A stretch of DNA of 64,000 nt from Sporosarcina jeotgali (GTDB lineage: Bacteria; Bacillota; Bacilli; Bacillales_A; Planococcaceae): assembly GCF_033304595.1 (NCBI RefSeq), contig NZ_CP116341.1, positions 2,027,001-2,091,000 of the forward strand, in the 5' to 3' direction. Position 1 is the first letter of the stretch, and every line of letters starts with the position of its first letter. Both the position numbers and the translations under genes were made by a program. Below the pieces are notes generated by a model. The model worked only from the letters and a program-made list of their open reading frames with translations. It did not search any database and was not told the origin of the DNA. This document shows, piece after piece, positions 54,917 to 64,000 of the stretch.

Positions 54917-55690
54917 TTATTCTGAAATTGTTATCTCATGAGTTTCATGTTCATGCAGACCTTCGTCACCTTCAACATGAACTGTAATGTTTGCTGTGCC
55001 TGCAGTCTCAAAAGTTACTTCACCCGTATATTGGCCAGCTTTATCCTCTGATAAGTCAATCCATTGTGCTTCATCTTTTTTATCATTCACAACGATTTCA
55101 AGTCGGACACGTGCTTTTTCAAGGGGATTCTCTCCTTGCTGCAAGTGAACCATCATCATAGAAGGTTCGTTCACCTTCACATCCTCCGGTTCCATGAAAT
55201 GCATGGAGAATCCTTCTGTACCGTGATGGTGCTCTTCACTGTCTTCTCCTTCAGTTTCAGTTGCTGCTTGTGCTTCTGCACCTGCGCCAATTGTAATTTC
55301 TTTCATTGGCATTGTGTGCATATCGCGCGCTGTCACGTGGACTTGAACATGGTACAAGCCATCATGGTCAAATTTCGCATCCGCCTCATAAACACCATCT
55401 GTTTTTTGCTCAGACTTCACCATCCAGCTATCTTCTTTCTTTCCTTCTTCCCAGATCTCATACTCGACATCATTGGCATCCGTTACTTTTTCATCACCTT
55501 GTGTGACCGCAGCAGATAGCTGTACGGTTTCACCGGCTTCACCTGTTTCAGGAACCGTCAGATCTACAGAAATCGGTACCAGCGACACTTCCTCGTCTGT
55601 GCTCGCATTTGTATCCTCATCATTTTGTGCGCATCCTGTTGCCAAAAGTGCGATAAGTGCCGTGCTAATTGCCAAATGTCTCTTTTTCAA
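54917..55690 (-). CDS. FixH/YtkA-like lipoprotein
   Basis: The 257-residue lipoprotein (lipobox LATGC) has two YtkA-like beta domains (about residues 40-130 and 155-250) separated by an acidic His-rich linker (EDSEEHHHGTEG). HDGLYHVQVHV and HEHETHEI are His-rich and could bind copper. It faces the two-component and SCO1 genes across a divergent promoter, suggesting a common role in metal or cytochrome oxidase assembly in the envelope. Confidence 0.82.
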   Translation of the reverse strand: MKKRHLAISTALIALLATGCAQNDEDTNASTDEEVSLVPISVDLTVPETGEAGETVQLSAAVTQGDEKVTDANDVEYEIWEEGKKEDSWMVKSEQKTDGVYEADAKFDHDGLYHVQVHVTARDMHTMPMKEITIGAGAEAQAATETEGEDSEEHHHGTEGFSMHFMEPEDVKVNEPSMMMVHLQQGENPLEKARVRLEIVVNDKKDEAQWIDLSEDKAGQYTGEVTFETAGTANITVHVEGDEGLHEHETHEITISE

Positions 55691-55864
55691 TTGAATCCCG
55701 CTCCTTTTTGCTTAACGGTTAGACCGCTATCAAGTATCATTAGCTTATGAGCACCATTCTACTAAGTAAATTCGAAGGAACTATGAAGTCTGCAAACTTC
55801 ATGCAATGTTCACTGTTTTTTGAGAAACTAAACAGATTATTGATTGATGAAATGAGGAAACCAG

Positions 55865-56536
55865 ATGATGTCATATACGATTATGGTTATTGACGATGAA
55901 GCTGAAATGAGAAAACTAATCAGAACCTTTTTAGAAGGAGACGGTTATCGTGTTGTAGAAGCAACTGACGGAGTCCATGCCCTGTCTATACTCCATGAAG
56001 TGCGGGTAGACCTTTGTCTGGCAGATGTGATGATGCCTTATATGGATGGCTTCTTATTCGCCCAGGAAGTCAAACGTACAATTGACCTGCCGATTATCTT
56101 CTTGTCAGCTAAAGGCGATGAACTGGATAAAATCAAAGGGCTCAAGCATGGTGATGATTACATTGTAAAGCCGTTTCTACCGGGAGAACTGCTTGCACGG
56201 GTGGCTTCTGTTTTACGGAGATCGTACCAGCGAAAAGAGCTGCATAGTGCACTGACATTCGGTCCGCTTGAAATTGATAAAGAAGCTCACCGCGCAACGC
56301 TGAATGGCAAAGCACTGTCGCTGACATTAAAAGAATTCGGTATTCTTTACGTCCTGGCAAAGCATTCAGGGAGAGTCTACTCACGTGATGAATTGCTCCA
56401 AATTGTATGGGGGGACGATCATGACAGCAGTGTCCGCACAGTGGATACACACATTAAGACATTGCGTTTGAAGTTAGGCGATGAAGGACAAAAAATAGAA
56501 ACTGTCTGGGGTATCGGCTACAAGTTCGAGGTTTGA
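55865..56536 (+). CDS. OmpR-family response regulator
   Basis: The 223-residue regulator has a receiver domain (IDDEAEMRK, phospho-Asp in CLADVMMPYMDG, Lys in YIVKPF) and a winged-helix output domain (residues 125-222). The usual GADDY is GDDY after KH. It is 4 bp from the kinase gene. Its trigger is unknown; the neighbours suggest metal or redox stress. Confidence 0.92.
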   Translation: MMSYTIMVIDDEAEMRKLIRTFLEGDGYRVVEATDGVHALSILHEVRVDLCLADVMMPYMDGFLFAQEVKRTIDLPIIFLSAKGDELDKIKGLKHGDDYIVKPFLPGELLARVASVLRRSYQRKELHSALTFGPLEIDKEAHRATLNGKALSLTLKEFGILYVLAKHSGRVYSRDELLQIVWGDDHDSSVRTVDTHIKTLRLKLGDEGQKIETVWGIGYKFEV

Positions 56537-56540
56537 GTCC

Positions 56541-57956
56541 ATGAAGCTGACATTAAGTAAAAAAATCTTATCCCTGTTTTTCTTAAGCCTTGCCTTCACG
56601 ATTCTGTTTTCGTTTTTCTTCATTCACTTTTTGTATTCAAAGCTGTATTTGGAGAGCATAGAAGAATCCATCGTCTATCAAGGTAAACGAACAGCTGCCC
56701 ATTATCATTTTGGAGAATTAAGCGATGATATCATCGAAAAAATCCAATGGTATAACGTTGTATCAGAATACGAAATTGTCGTTGTGGATCAGCTGGACGA
56801 CTTATCTTCTTACTTCCCTTACCAAGTTAACTACGAAAGTCTAGTGGATAGTTCAGATCGAAAAGTTCTTGAAAAAGGTTCATACGTTGTAAAAAAAGGA
56901 TATGTAGAAGAATTCAATCGCGAAATTTTAGGAGCCATTTTTCCCATTCGCGGAAAGGACTCGTTAATCGGATTTATTTACATCTATGTGCCGCTTGCTG
57001 CGATCCAAGATGTATTTAAAGAAAGTATTCCATTGCTGATTGCAGCCGGAGCAGGCTTTTTCATCATTCTATTCTTACTGATCAATCGGGTCTGGAGCAC
57101 CCTATTCAGTCCTCTGCGGCAATTAGAAGGACTCGCTGCCAACATCTCTCGCGGAGATTATTCAGGCAGAGTGAAAGCTGAACGTCCCGATGAAATCGGA
57201 CAGCTGGCCCGTGCTTTTAATACAATGAGTTCTTCCTTGGAAGCCCAGGAGGAACGGAAACGGGAATTCACAAGCAACTTAGCACACGAAATGAGAACGC
57301 CGCTTACGTACATTAGCGGGTATACACATGCATTAAAACAAAGTACAGTTTCGAAAATTCCTAATCCAAATTCGGAGAACTACCTGAATACGATTGAAAA
57401 AGAAACTGCGCGACTTAGTAAATTAATCAACGATTTAACAGACTTAAATCATCTCCAAGAAGGGCTGTTCACTGTCGAAACCCAGCCAATCGTTGTTGCG
57501 CAAGTGTTGGTCGATACAGTTGAATTGTTCCGGATCCATTTAGCTGACCGCTCCATCAAACTAAAGCTCGACATTGAAGAGGACTTGATCATCTTGGGTG
57601 ATACGGACCGAATTCAACAAGTGTTTTACAATACAATCGATAATGCAGTGAAATATGTATCTGAAGGCGGAACGATTCAAATCCGATTGCATGAGCGCAG
57701 CAAAGCAGTTCGATATGAAGTTCAAAACGAAGGACTTACCATTTCTAAAGAAGATTTAAGCCGTATGGGAGAACGATTCTTCCGCACGGACAAAGCGAGA
57801 ACTCGGACTACTGGCGGTACCGGTCTCGGACTGTCGATTGTAAAAGAAATCATCCGGCTGCACCACGGGACATTTGCAATGGATAGTGACCCTTTAACTG
57901 GTACGACTGTAACCATTGATTTACCACTGTTTACTGAAGAGGAGGAGGCAACATGA
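56541..57956 (+). CDS. Sensor histidine kinase
   Basis: The 471-residue kinase has two membrane spans (about residues 10-32 and 165-187) enclosing an external sensor of about 130 residues, a HAMP domain, the H-box SNLAHEMRTPLTYISG, the N-box DRIQQVFYNTIDNAVKY and the G2 box GGTGLGLSIVKEI. It pairs with the preceding regulator. Confidence 0.93.
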   Translation: MKLTLSKKILSLFFLSLAFTILFSFFFIHFLYSKLYLESIEESIVYQGKRTAAHYHFGELSDDIIEKIQWYNVVSEYEIVVVDQLDDLSSYFPYQVNYESLVDSSDRKVLEKGSYVVKKGYVEEFNREILGAIFPIRGKDSLIGFIYIYVPLAAIQDVFKESIPLLIAAGAGFFIILFLLINRVWSTLFSPLRQLEGLAANISRGDYSGRVKAERPDEIGQLARAFNTMSSSLEAQEERKREFTSNLAHEMRTPLTYISGYTHALKQSTVSKIPNPNSENYLNTIEKETARLSKLINDLTDLNHLQEGLFTVETQPIVVAQVLVDTVELFRIHLADRSIKLKLDIEEDLIILGDTDRIQQVFYNTIDNAVKYVSEGGTIQIRLHERSKAVRYEVQNEGLTISKEDLSRMGERFFRTDKARTRTTGGTGLGLSIVKEIIRLHHGTFAMDSDPLTGTTVTIDLPLFTEEEEAT

Positions 57957-58522
57957 AAGCAGTCCGCATCGTCCCTATTATGATTGTAATTGCCTTTTTG
58001 CTGTCTGCCTGCTCTTCAGCTAACGCGCCAGTAAGAGAAATTTCTTCTTTTACATTTATTGATCAGGATGGAGAAGCATTCGGTTACAATCAATTGGAAG
58101 ATACCGTTTGGATCGCTGATTTCATCTTCACGAATTGTGAAACGGTCTGTCCTCCAATGACATCAGAAATGGCAGCATTGCAAAAAGAATTTAAGAAACA
58201 CGATTTAGATGTTCAATTCGTTTCATTCACTGCGGATCCTGCAGTCGATTCGCCAGAAACTTTGAAAGCATATTCCAGTCAATATACGGAAGACGACGGA
58301 AACTGGCACTTTCTAACGGGTTACTCTGCTCAGGAGATTACCACATTCGCCAGAGAGAACTTCCAAACCATCATCCAAAAACCCGAAACGTCTGATCAAG
58401 TCATTCATGGCACGAATTTTTATCTGATTGCAAAAGGCGGTAAACTGGTCAGTGAATTTAACTATGTGGATGAAGATTATGTACATGATTTACTAAAAAC
58501 CGTGAAAGACTATACGAAATAA
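57953..58522 (+). CDS. SCO1/SenC-family lipoprotein
   Basis: The 189-residue lipoprotein (lipobox LSAC) has the thioredoxin-like SCO motif TNCETVCPPM (CxxxC) and a C-terminal His in VIHGTNFYLI, together a Cu site. SCO proteins deliver copper to cytochrome oxidase or act as thiol reductants. It overlaps the kinase stop by 4 bp, so it is part of the regulatory operon. Confidence 0.92.
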   Translation: MKAVRIVPIMIVIAFLLSACSSANAPVREISSFTFIDQDGEAFGYNQLEDTVWIADFIFTNCETVCPPMTSEMAALQKEFKKHDLDVQFVSFTADPAVDSPETLKAYSSQYTEDDGNWHFLTGYSAQEITTFARENFQTIIQKPETSDQVIHGTNFYLIAKGGKLVSEFNYVDEDYVHDLLKTVKDYTK

Positions 58523-58541
58523 ACCAATTAGGAGGGTTATT

Positions 58542-58841
58542 TTGGACTCAGAAGCAATTGCGACCTTGTCCTATACCGTGCCGCACAAGTCCGTCGGATG
58601 GATTGAACAGACAGTCTCCACTGCAGTTTGCACACTCGCTCTGCATGAAAGTAAAATTGTGTCTGAGCAAAGTTCCTTTCCAATACATGCGGTGCACGAC
58701 TGTTCTTATCGGCCTTTTTCAGATGGCAGCTGCTTGTTTTATCTTCATACAAACCAAGGGGTTCGCTCATTTCATGTCAATGTCGATCCCACTCATTTCT
58801 TGAAATCCTTTAGACGGATCAGGGGCGATTTATATCTTTGA
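58542..58841 (+). CDS. Small protein of unknown function
   Basis: TTG 58542 follows TAGGAGGG and opens a 99-residue frame rich in Ser, His and Cys (HAVHDCSYRPFSDGSCLFYL). No family recognised. It lies 20 bp after the SCO gene and is probably the last gene of that operon. Confidence 0.65.
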   Translation: MDSEAIATLSYTVPHKSVGWIEQTVSTAVCTLALHESKIVSEQSSFPIHAVHDCSYRPFSDGSCLFYLHTNQGVRSFHVNVDPTHFLKSFRRIRGDLYL

Positions 58842-58897
58842 TGGTCCCTCCCTAATTCTTTTTTGCAAGTGTCTCCATTACGAATTTCCATTTAGTT

Positions 58898-58923
58898 GTT
58901 TAACTTTGTTGGAATGATGGTAT
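58898..58923 (+). promoter_or_regulatory. Candidate SigB promoter of the stress gene
   Basis: GTTTAA (58898-58903), 14 bp, TGGTAT (58918-58923), close to the SigB consensus GTTTAA-N13-14-GGGTAT, 71 bp before the YflT-like gene. Confidence 0.6.
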
Positions 58924-58993
58924 ACAAACACTAGAGCAACAAAGAAACAATTATTAATCTGGTCAAGCAATTACTAATTGGAGGGATTCACAA

Positions 58994-59314
58994 ATGGTAG
59001 AAAAATTTATCGTTGAAAACGCAGTACAAGCAAAGGCAAAAGTTGATGAGCTCGAAGCAAAAGGCTATACACATGATGATATTTATGTTTTCGCTCATGA
59101 CAAAAAGCGCGGAGACCATATTACAGACGCATTAGATACAGAGAAAGCTGGCATGAAAGAACAAGGCTTCCTCGATTCAATGAAGAACATGTTCAGTTCT
59201 CGCGGAGATGAACTTCGCAGCAAAATGAGCGGGGCTGGTCTTACTGAAGAAGATGCAGCAGCTGCAGAGAGCGAACTCGACAAAGGAAAACTTGTCGTTA
59301 TTGCAAATAAATAA
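58994..59314 (+). CDS. General stress protein, YflT domain
   Basis: The 106-residue protein has the general stress protein 17M/YflT fold (FIVENAVQAKAKVDELEAKG then YTHDDIYVFAHDKKR) with a C-terminal alpha/beta repeat ending DKGKLVVIANK. In B. subtilis YflT is SigB-controlled, in line with the upstream promoter candidate. Biochemical role unknown. A GGAGG site precedes ATG 58994. Confidence 0.88.
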   Translation: MVEKFIVENAVQAKAKVDELEAKGYTHDDIYVFAHDKKRGDHITDALDTEKAGMKEQGFLDSMKNMFSSRGDELRSKMSGAGLTEEDAAAAESELDKGKLVVIANK

Positions 59315-59321
59315 AACCTAT

Positions 59322-59365
59322 TAAAACCAAGCACAACCTCGTTCGTTCACGAGGTTGTGCTTTTT
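59322..59365 (+). terminator. Terminator of the YflT-like gene
   Basis: A perfect AAGCACAACCTCG/CGAGGTTGTGCTT stem and TTTTT. Confidence 0.9.
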
Positions 59366-59423
59366 GAATGTGCAAAAACTGATGTATTTAGGTATGATGG
59401 TGGATGGAAAGCAGGTGCAGTGC

Positions 59424-59792
59424 ATGGAACGTCATTTAGGGAAGATTGGTTTATTTACTGGATTATCAACGCTCGTCCTCTTGATTGTCGGGGTGCGAAC
59501 GATTAGTGGAGTAGAATTAGGATGGAAAAATTATTTGGCCTTCTCCGTTTTTGCATTAACGGTGGGTCTCATTGCGCTATTGCTTTTGTTTTATAAGCTT
59601 CGTATCGCGTTTTGGTTTTTTATGGCCGGAATGGTGATCAGTTTTGAAGAGTTCTTTCGCAGTATCATTACGATTGAAGGAGAACTGGGTCAATCTATTG
59701 GTGTTCTATCAGTTTACATATTCTCCTCATTCAGTTTGGGGATCGGATTGATTGTCCAATTTATTAGTATTCTCATGAAAAAGAATCACTAG
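59424..59792 (+). CDS. Membrane protein of unknown function
   Basis: The 122-residue product has four spans. ATG 59424 is favoured since CAGGTG lies 6-8 bp upstream; the frame is open back to 59355 without a site. No family recognised. Confidence 0.7.
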   Translation: MERHLGKIGLFTGLSTLVLLIVGVRTISGVELGWKNYLAFSVFALTVGLIALLLLFYKLRIAFWFFMAGMVISFEEFFRSIITIEGELGQSIGVLSVYIFSSFSLGIGLIVQFISILMKKNH

Positions 59793-59799
59793 CACGCAC

Positions 59800-59844
59800 A
59801 AAAAAGCAGAACAAGAGGCAAAGACCTCTCGTTCTGCTTTTTTG
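59800..59844. terminator. Bidirectional terminator
   Basis: An AAAAAAGCAGAAC.AGAGG/CCTCT.GTTCTGCTTTTTT stem between the convergent membrane-protein gene and rlmN. Confidence 0.88.
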
Positions 59845-59861
59845 ATATAAAGAGCCGTATC

Positions 59862-60926
59862 TTATACTGCCTTTTCTTTCTTAATTTGCTTACTTCGCAG
59901 TTGTCCGCAAGCTGCATCAATGTCGGTACCTTGCTCCATACGTACTCCACAGTTAATACCTTTTTTCTTAAGCGTTTCATAGAATTTCTTAATATTTGCA
60001 GTTTCACTTCTTGTATACTGATCATGTTCATCCACTGGATTATAAGGAATCAAGTTAACATATGACAAATGCCGTTTGTTATAAAGCAACTTAGCGAGCT
60101 GTTCTGCTTCAGCAACGTGATCATTCACATCATTTAACAAGATATACTCAAACGTGATTCGACGGTTTGTCGTTTCCAAGTAATAGTCAATCGCATCCAT
60201 TAACTTTTCAATCGGGTAGGCGCGGTTGATTTTCATGATTCGTGTACGCAACTCGTTATTTGGTGCATGTAGCGAAACTGCCAAATTGATTTGGATGTTT
60301 TCATTTGCAAAGTCACGGATTTTTGGAGTCAGACCACTCGTCGATACAGTAATATGACGCGCACCGATCATCAACCCTTTTTGATCATTGACTACTCGCA
60401 AGAAGTCCATCAAGTTATCGTAGTTATCAAATGGTTCTCCGATTCCCATAACAACGATATGGCTTACACGTTCTTCGTTGCCTTTCATGTCCAAGTGATG
60501 CTGTACGTTCATGATTTGCTCAACGATTTCTCCCGAGTTCAAATCACGGTTTTTCTTTAATAATCCACTTGCACAGAAACTGCAGCCGATGTTGCATCCT
60601 ACTTGTGTCGTTACGCAGACTGAATGACCATAAGGGAACTTCATCAATACCGTTTCAATTAAATTCCCGTCTTGCATTTTAAATAGGAACTTAATTGTAC
60701 CGTCTTCAGATTCTTGTTTAACTTCCTGGACAAGTGACTGAATGACATAGTTTTCTTCCAGCAATTCCACACAGTCGCTATTAATGTTTTTCATCTCTGA
60801 AAACTGTGTAACCCGCTTTTTATATAACCAATCCCATACTTGTGCAGCACGGAATTTCTTTTGTCCATTTTCTATAAGCCAATCCGTAAGTTGTTCAAAT
60901 GTTAGACCATATATTGATTTTTTCAT
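59862..60926 (-). CDS. rlmN: 23S rRNA/tRNA adenine-C2 methyltransferase RlmN
   Basis: The 354-residue radical SAM enzyme has the CxxxCxxC cluster motif [12 protein letters not shown] near residue 117 and the reactive Cys in [10 protein letters not shown] near the C-terminus, which acts with the first Cys to methylate C2 of A2503. The segment [14 protein letters not shown] is characteristic of RlmN. It resembles Listeria-type RlmN and not Cfr. Whether a second rlmN exists elsewhere is unknown. Confidence 0.95.
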   Translation of the reverse strand: MKKSIYGLTFEQLTDWLIENGQKKFRAAQVWDWLYKKRVTQFSEMKNINSDCVELLEENYVIQSLVQEVKQESEDGTIKFLFKMQDGNLIETVLMKFPYGHSVCVTTQVGCNIGCSFCASGLLKKNRDLNSGEIVEQIMNVQHHLDMKGNEERVSHIVVMGIGEPFDNYDNLMDFLRVVNDQKGLMIGARHITVSTSGLTPKIRDFANENIQINLAVSLHAPNNELRTRIMKINRAYPIEKLMDAIDYYLETTNRRITFEYILLNDVNDHVAEAEQLAKLLYNKRHLSYVNLIPYNPVDEHDQYTRSETANIKKFYETLKKKGINCGVRMEQGTDIDAACGQLRSKQIKKEKAV

Positions 60927-61004
60927 TAGACATCCTCATTTCAGATAATGCATTTCATCCGTCCATTGTACAGGATTGTCGCTCAAGACACAACGGGAAT
61001 GGAT

Positions 61005-61040
61005 TAAAAAAACAGCGCTCTGAAGCCGAGTCGCTGTTTG
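61005..61040 (-). terminator. Terminator of the small membrane protein gene
   Basis: An AACAGCG...CGCTGTT stem with T-rich tail on the minus strand right after the 61041 stop codon. Confidence 0.65.
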
Positions 61041-61229
61041 TTACTTATTTTGATTCACTTTCTTTTCGATTCTCAACTTTGCAATGAATGCTACAATATT
61101 CAGCAATGCAACGACGGCCAGCAAAATTCCAACGCCTGTATGGCCATCTGCATAACGGTTCCATGCAAAATAGCTGAGCAGGACTGCAAAAACGATATCT
61201 ACGGTTTTAGAGTTAAATAAGCTCATCAT
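61041..61229 (-). CDS. Small membrane protein
   Basis: A 62-residue product with two hydrophobic spans and a Lys-rich end. It starts at ATG 61229 (or the next ATG), 5 bp after the yjdM stop, so it is probably co-transcribed. No function known. Confidence 0.7.
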   Translation of the reverse strand: MMSLFNSKTVDIVFAVLLSYFAWNRYADGHTGVGILLAVVALLNIVAFIAKLRIEKKVNQNK

Positions 61230-61233
61230 AAGG

Positions 61234-61575
61234 TTAACCCTTTTTGACGAATTCGGATTTTAATTTCATTGCACCGAATCCAGTAATTTTACAATCAATG
61301 TTGTGATCGCCTTCTACAAGACGAATCCCTTTTACTTTTGTCCCGATTTTCAAAACTGATGAACTGCCTTTTACTTTCAAGTCTTTAATGACGGTCACGG
61401 TATCTCCATCTTGCAATGGATTTCCATTCGCATCTTTGACATCCATTTGTTCGGTTTGAACGAGCTCTTCTCCCGCAGTCCACTCATACGCACACTCTGG
61501 ACATACTAACTGCAATCCGTCCTCATACGTATAGGGTGATCCGCATTGCGGACAATTTGGTAATTGCTCTGTCAT
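61234..61575 (-). CDS. yjdM: YjdM/PhnA-type zinc-ribbon protein
   Basis: The 113-residue protein has a zinc ribbon ([13 protein letters not shown] then CPECAYEW) and a C-terminal beta domain ([16 protein letters not shown]) typical of YjdM. Despite its PhnA name it is not the phosphonoacetate hydrolase. Function uncertain. Confidence 0.92.
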   Translation of the reverse strand: MTEQLPNCPQCGSPYTYEDGLQLVCPECAYEWTAGEELVQTEQMDVKDANGNPLQDGDTVTVIKDLKVKGSSSVLKIGTKVKGIRLVEGDHNIDCKITGFGAMKLKSEFVKKG

Positions 61576-61661
61576 TCTAACTCCCCCATTCTCTATCTGA
61601 CTCCACTATACCAAACAAAAGGAGTCTCGGGAGAACTATTTCAGACGTCAATGTGTCGATC

Positions 61662-62732
61662 TTAATCCGTCCACGCACTGACCAAGTCAAACAATTGTTG
61701 AAAGAACATTCCCATTTCATCATCCGAACCGATTGTTACACGCAGCCACTCTTCAGTCTCTGGTTTTGAAAAATGACGAACGAGGATTTGTTTATCTTTT
61801 AAGCTTTTATGGAGTTGTTCAGCAGGAATATCCGGATGATGGACGAATAAGAAATTCGCGGCAGACGGCAATACTTTGAACCCAACAGATTCGAACACGC
61901 TTCTCGATTGTTCACGTGTACGAATTATTGCTTGAACAGTCGTTTGGAAATAGTCAGAGTCCTTAACTGATGCAACACCAGCAGCCAATGCTAACTGATC
62001 GATTGTGTAGGAATTAAATGAGTTTTTAATACGGTTCAGCGCTTCAATCATTGTGACAGAGCCAATTGCATACCCGATTCGTAGTCCCGCAAGCGAACGG
62101 GATTTTGACATGGTACGGGTTATCAGCAAATTGTCGAAACGCTCGAGTAAAGGAATCGCTGTGTCCCCGCCAAAATCGATATAGGCTTCATCTATAATCA
62201 CTGGCCGCCCCTGATTTTCGCCAGCAATCTTTTCAAGCGATTCGAGCGATAGTGCAATCCCTGTAGGTGCATTCGGATTCGGAAAAATGACTCCCCCATC
62301 CGACTGATAAAAAGCTTCTGCATTCAAAGCAAAGTCTTCCTGAAGAGGGATGCGTTCATATGCAATATTAAACAGTGCTGCGTAAGTTGGATAAAACGAA
62401 TAGGTAATTGCAGGAAATCGGATTGTTTTGCCTGGTGTGAAAAACGCCATGAACGAAAATGCCAGTACTTCATCCGACCCATTTCCGATGAAAACTTGAT
62501 CCGCCGACACGTGATGCAATTCAGCAAGAGCGACCCGAAGCTTTTCTGGATCGGACTCGGGATATTTGCGCAGATCGGATGTGAGTGCCTGTTGCAATGC
62601 CTCAAATACCATAGGACTTGGCCTGTAAGGATTTTCGTTGGTGTTCAACTTAATCCAGCCTTCTCCATTCACTTGTTCGCCTGGTATGTAAGGATCAGTT
62701 CGCCGGACCATGCCGCTCCATAATTCATTCAC
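61662..62732 (-). CDS. hisC: Histidinol-phosphate aminotransferase
   Basis: The 356-residue PLP enzyme has the PLP lysine in [16 protein letters not shown] and the NPNAPTG loop ([12 protein letters not shown]). It converts imidazole acetol phosphate to histidinol phosphate in histidine synthesis. It overlaps hisIE by 4 bp (ATGA) and ends the operon. A dual role with aromatic amino acids is possible in Bacillales. Confidence 0.95.
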   Translation of the reverse strand: MNELWSGMVRRTDPYIPGEQVNGEGWIKLNTNENPYRPSPMVFEALQQALTSDLRKYPESDPEKLRVALAELHHVSADQVFIGNGSDEVLAFSFMAFFTPGKTIRFPAITYSFYPTYAALFNIAYERIPLQEDFALNAEAFYQSDGGVIFPNPNAPTGIALSLESLEKIAGENQGRPVIIDEAYIDFGGDTAIPLLERFDNLLITRTMSKSRSLAGLRIGYAIGSVTMIEALNRIKNSFNSYTIDQLALAAGVASVKDSDYFQTTVQAIIRTREQSRSVFESVGFKVLPSAANFLFVHHPDIPAEQLHKSLKDKQILVRHFSKPETEEWLRVTIGSDDEMGMFFQQLFDLVSAWTD

Positions 62733-63361
62733 TGAATTCCCTCCTCCTCCTCCATTCGACGAGACTTCAATACAGATTTTACATCTTCAATGGACAGACC
62801 TAATTCCTCCATCAGCACAAGAATGTGATAGGTCAAATCCGCAAGTTCGTTCGCCGTTTCATTCAAGTCATTGTTCTTAGCTCCAATTACTACTTCCGTT
62901 GTTTCCTCTCCTACTTTTTTCAAAATTTTATCGATTCCTTCACGGAAAAGATAGGTTGTATACGCACCTTCTTTAGGATTGTTTTTCCTATTCTGGATTT
63001 GCTTCGCTACTTGTTGAATGATGGTTCTTTTGCTCCGGATGTCATCAGAATTTTCCCTGGAAAAGCACGAGACAGTTCCTAAATGACACGCGGGTCCTTG
63101 TGCCTCCACTTGGACTAAAATCGTATCTTGATCGCAGTCGATATCCAGCTGTTTTACGATTTGACGATTGCCAGATGTTGCGCCTTTGTTCCACAGCTCA
63201 TTCCGCGATCGGCTATAAAACCATGTTTCTCCCGTATCTAACGTCTTTTGAAGAGATTCTTCATTCATATAGCCAAGCATCAGCACTGTGCCAGTTAGTG
63301 CGTCTTGAATGATTGCTGGAACTAAGCCTTCACTGTTATAGCGGATATTTTTACCGTTCAC
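62729..63361 (-). CDS. hisI: Bifunctional phosphoribosyl-AMP cyclohydrolase/phosphoribosyl-ATP pyrophosphatase
   Basis: The 210-residue fusion has HisI in the first half ([19 protein letters not shown] and [19 protein letters not shown]) and HisE in the second ([15 protein letters not shown]). GTG 63361 is preferred since GAGGGGTG lies 6 bp upstream, giving an 11-bp overlap with the hisF stop. It does steps two and three of histidine synthesis. Confidence 0.95.
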   Translation of the reverse strand: MNGKNIRYNSEGLVPAIIQDALTGTVLMLGYMNEESLQKTLDTGETWFYSRSRNELWNKGATSGNRQIVKQLDIDCDQDTILVQVEAQGPACHLGTVSCFSRENSDDIRSKRTIIQQVAKQIQNRKNNPKEGAYTTYLFREGIDKILKKVGEETTEVVIGAKNNDLNETANELADLTYHILVLMEELGLSIEDVKSVLKSRRMEEEEGIQ

Positions 63362-64000
63362 TCGTAACACCCCTCGCTGCATCCTTTAAATCAGCCAGCG
63401 AAACGATATTAAAGTGCAAGATGGATGCAACGAGTGCTGATTGTGCCTGAGTTTGTTCAAACACCTCACGGATGTGCTCTGCACTGCCTGCTCCCCCGCT
63501 TGCCACCACTGGGATCGATACAGAATCCGCCACCAGCTTCGTGAGCTCAAGGTTATACCCATTTCTCATCCCGTCTTCATCGATACAGTTGAGTACAATC
63601 TCTCCAGCACCCAGCTCCGCTCCTTTTTGCGCCCATTCGTTTGCATCCATTCCCGTATCTTGCATACCTGCGTTCGCAAATACGGTCCATTGTCCAGTTT
63701 CAGATTGACTGACATCCATGGACAGCATGATTCGGCTGGAACCGTACCTTTCAGATGCTTCACGGAGTAAATCAGGATTGTTTAGCGCTCCACTGTTTAT
63801 AGAAACTTTGTCCGCTCCAGCTTCGATTGCAAGTTCAACGTCTGAAAGTGTTTGAATACCACCGCCAACGATGAAAGGAATTTCGATGCTTTCTCCGATT
63901 TGGCGAATTAAATCCAGGAACATTCCGCGCTGTTGCACAGAAGCAGAAATGTCATAGAATACTAATTCATCCGCACCTTCTGTTTCATATTTTTTTGCGA
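63351..64000 (-). CDS. hisF: Imidazole glycerol phosphate synthase cyclase subunit (5' part beyond the window)
   Basis: The frame is open to the window end, so the start lies beyond 64000. The visible C-terminal 215 residues contain [22 protein letters not shown], and [17 protein letters not shown] with the catalytic Asp of the (beta-alpha)8 barrel. The usual Arg in DRDG is Glu here. It is translationally coupled to hisIE. Confidence 0.95.
   Translation of the reverse strand, partial: AKKYETEGADELVFYDISASVQQRGMFLDLIRQIGESIEIPFIVGGGIQTLSDVELAIEAGADKVSINSGALNNPDLLREASERYGSSRIMLSMDVSQSETGQWTVFANAGMQDTGMDANEWAQKGAELGAGEIVLNCIDEDGMRNGYNLELTKLVADSVSIPVVASGGAGSAEHIREVFEQTQAQSALVASILHFNIVSLADLKDAARGVTSER

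Noticed and set aside
59862..60926. Cfr-type antibiotic resistance methyltransferase
   Set aside because: The sequence around the cluster and the GEPFDN motif match RlmN, and Cfr-specific segments are absent.
1..64000. tRNA, rRNA or other standard RNA genes
   Set aside because: I looked for tRNA and rRNA signatures on both strands and recognised none; only the leuS T-box is supported.

Overview
The window looks like a chromosomal segment of a low-to-moderate GC Gram-positive bacterium of the order Bacillales, most likely family Planococcaceae (Sporosarcina-like). This rests on gene content and order that recall the Bacillus subtilis ytmQ-dat-ytzE-ytzG-ytgP-ytfP-leuS-yttB-ytqA-ytqB neighbourhood, on strong AGGAGG-type ribosome binding sites with frequent GTG and TTG starts, on a leucine T-box before leuS, and on MntR-like operators. 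The genus is inference; no rRNA or tRNA gene was recognised.

Layout. 1-14.7 kb is core genome: tRNA m7G46 methyltransferase, D-amino acid aminotransferase, a DeoR-like helix-turn-helix protein, an RsuA-family pseudouridine synthase, a MurJ-type lipid II flippase, an HI0933-family flavoprotein, leuS with its T-box, a CoA-transferase pair, an MFS exporter and the tRNA wobble-uridine pair mnmL-mnmM. A minisatellite of 19 perfect-length 21-bp units lies between the flavoprotein gene and leuS. From 14.7 to 28 kb is an AT-rich accessory stretch of small, mostly unrelated minus-strand genes (membrane proteins, lipoproteins, a CXXC-20-CXXC protein, Nudix, DUF3953). It is interrupted by a 3.2-kb four-gene DDE transposon that has cleanly split a DUF4240 gene. 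Many of these genes are separated by the same kind of spacer: on the coding strand a GGGTGC-like box, 28 nt, then a GGGCCA-like box, then the next ribosome binding site. Two copies of a 128-bp hairpin repeat sit among them; a third copy and an inverted relative lie at 52.8-53.7 kb beside a VanZ gene.

28-51.5 kb returns to core and transport functions: a YueD-like reductase, a LysM-3D wall protein, GntR and ArsR regulators, a SulP transporter with a cysteine-rich tail, BrnQ, the SbcCD nuclease, an MntR-controlled manganese ABC transporter, a BCCT transporter, a GltP-type symporter and oligoendopeptidase F. 51.6-53.8 kb is a second small accessory patch with a decayed LysR gene. 54-58.8 kb carries an envelope module (DUF2269, FixH/YtkA-like lipoprotein, two-component system, SCO1-like protein). 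58.9-64 kb has a probable SigB-controlled stress gene, rlmN, yjdM and the end of a histidine operon (hisF-hisIE-hisC), with hisF cut by the window edge.

The most interesting material is the cassette-like accessory array with its fixed-length spacer and the hairpin repeats, which lie between duplicated half-boxes of that spacer. I cannot name this arrangement. Whether it is undescribed needs a database search.
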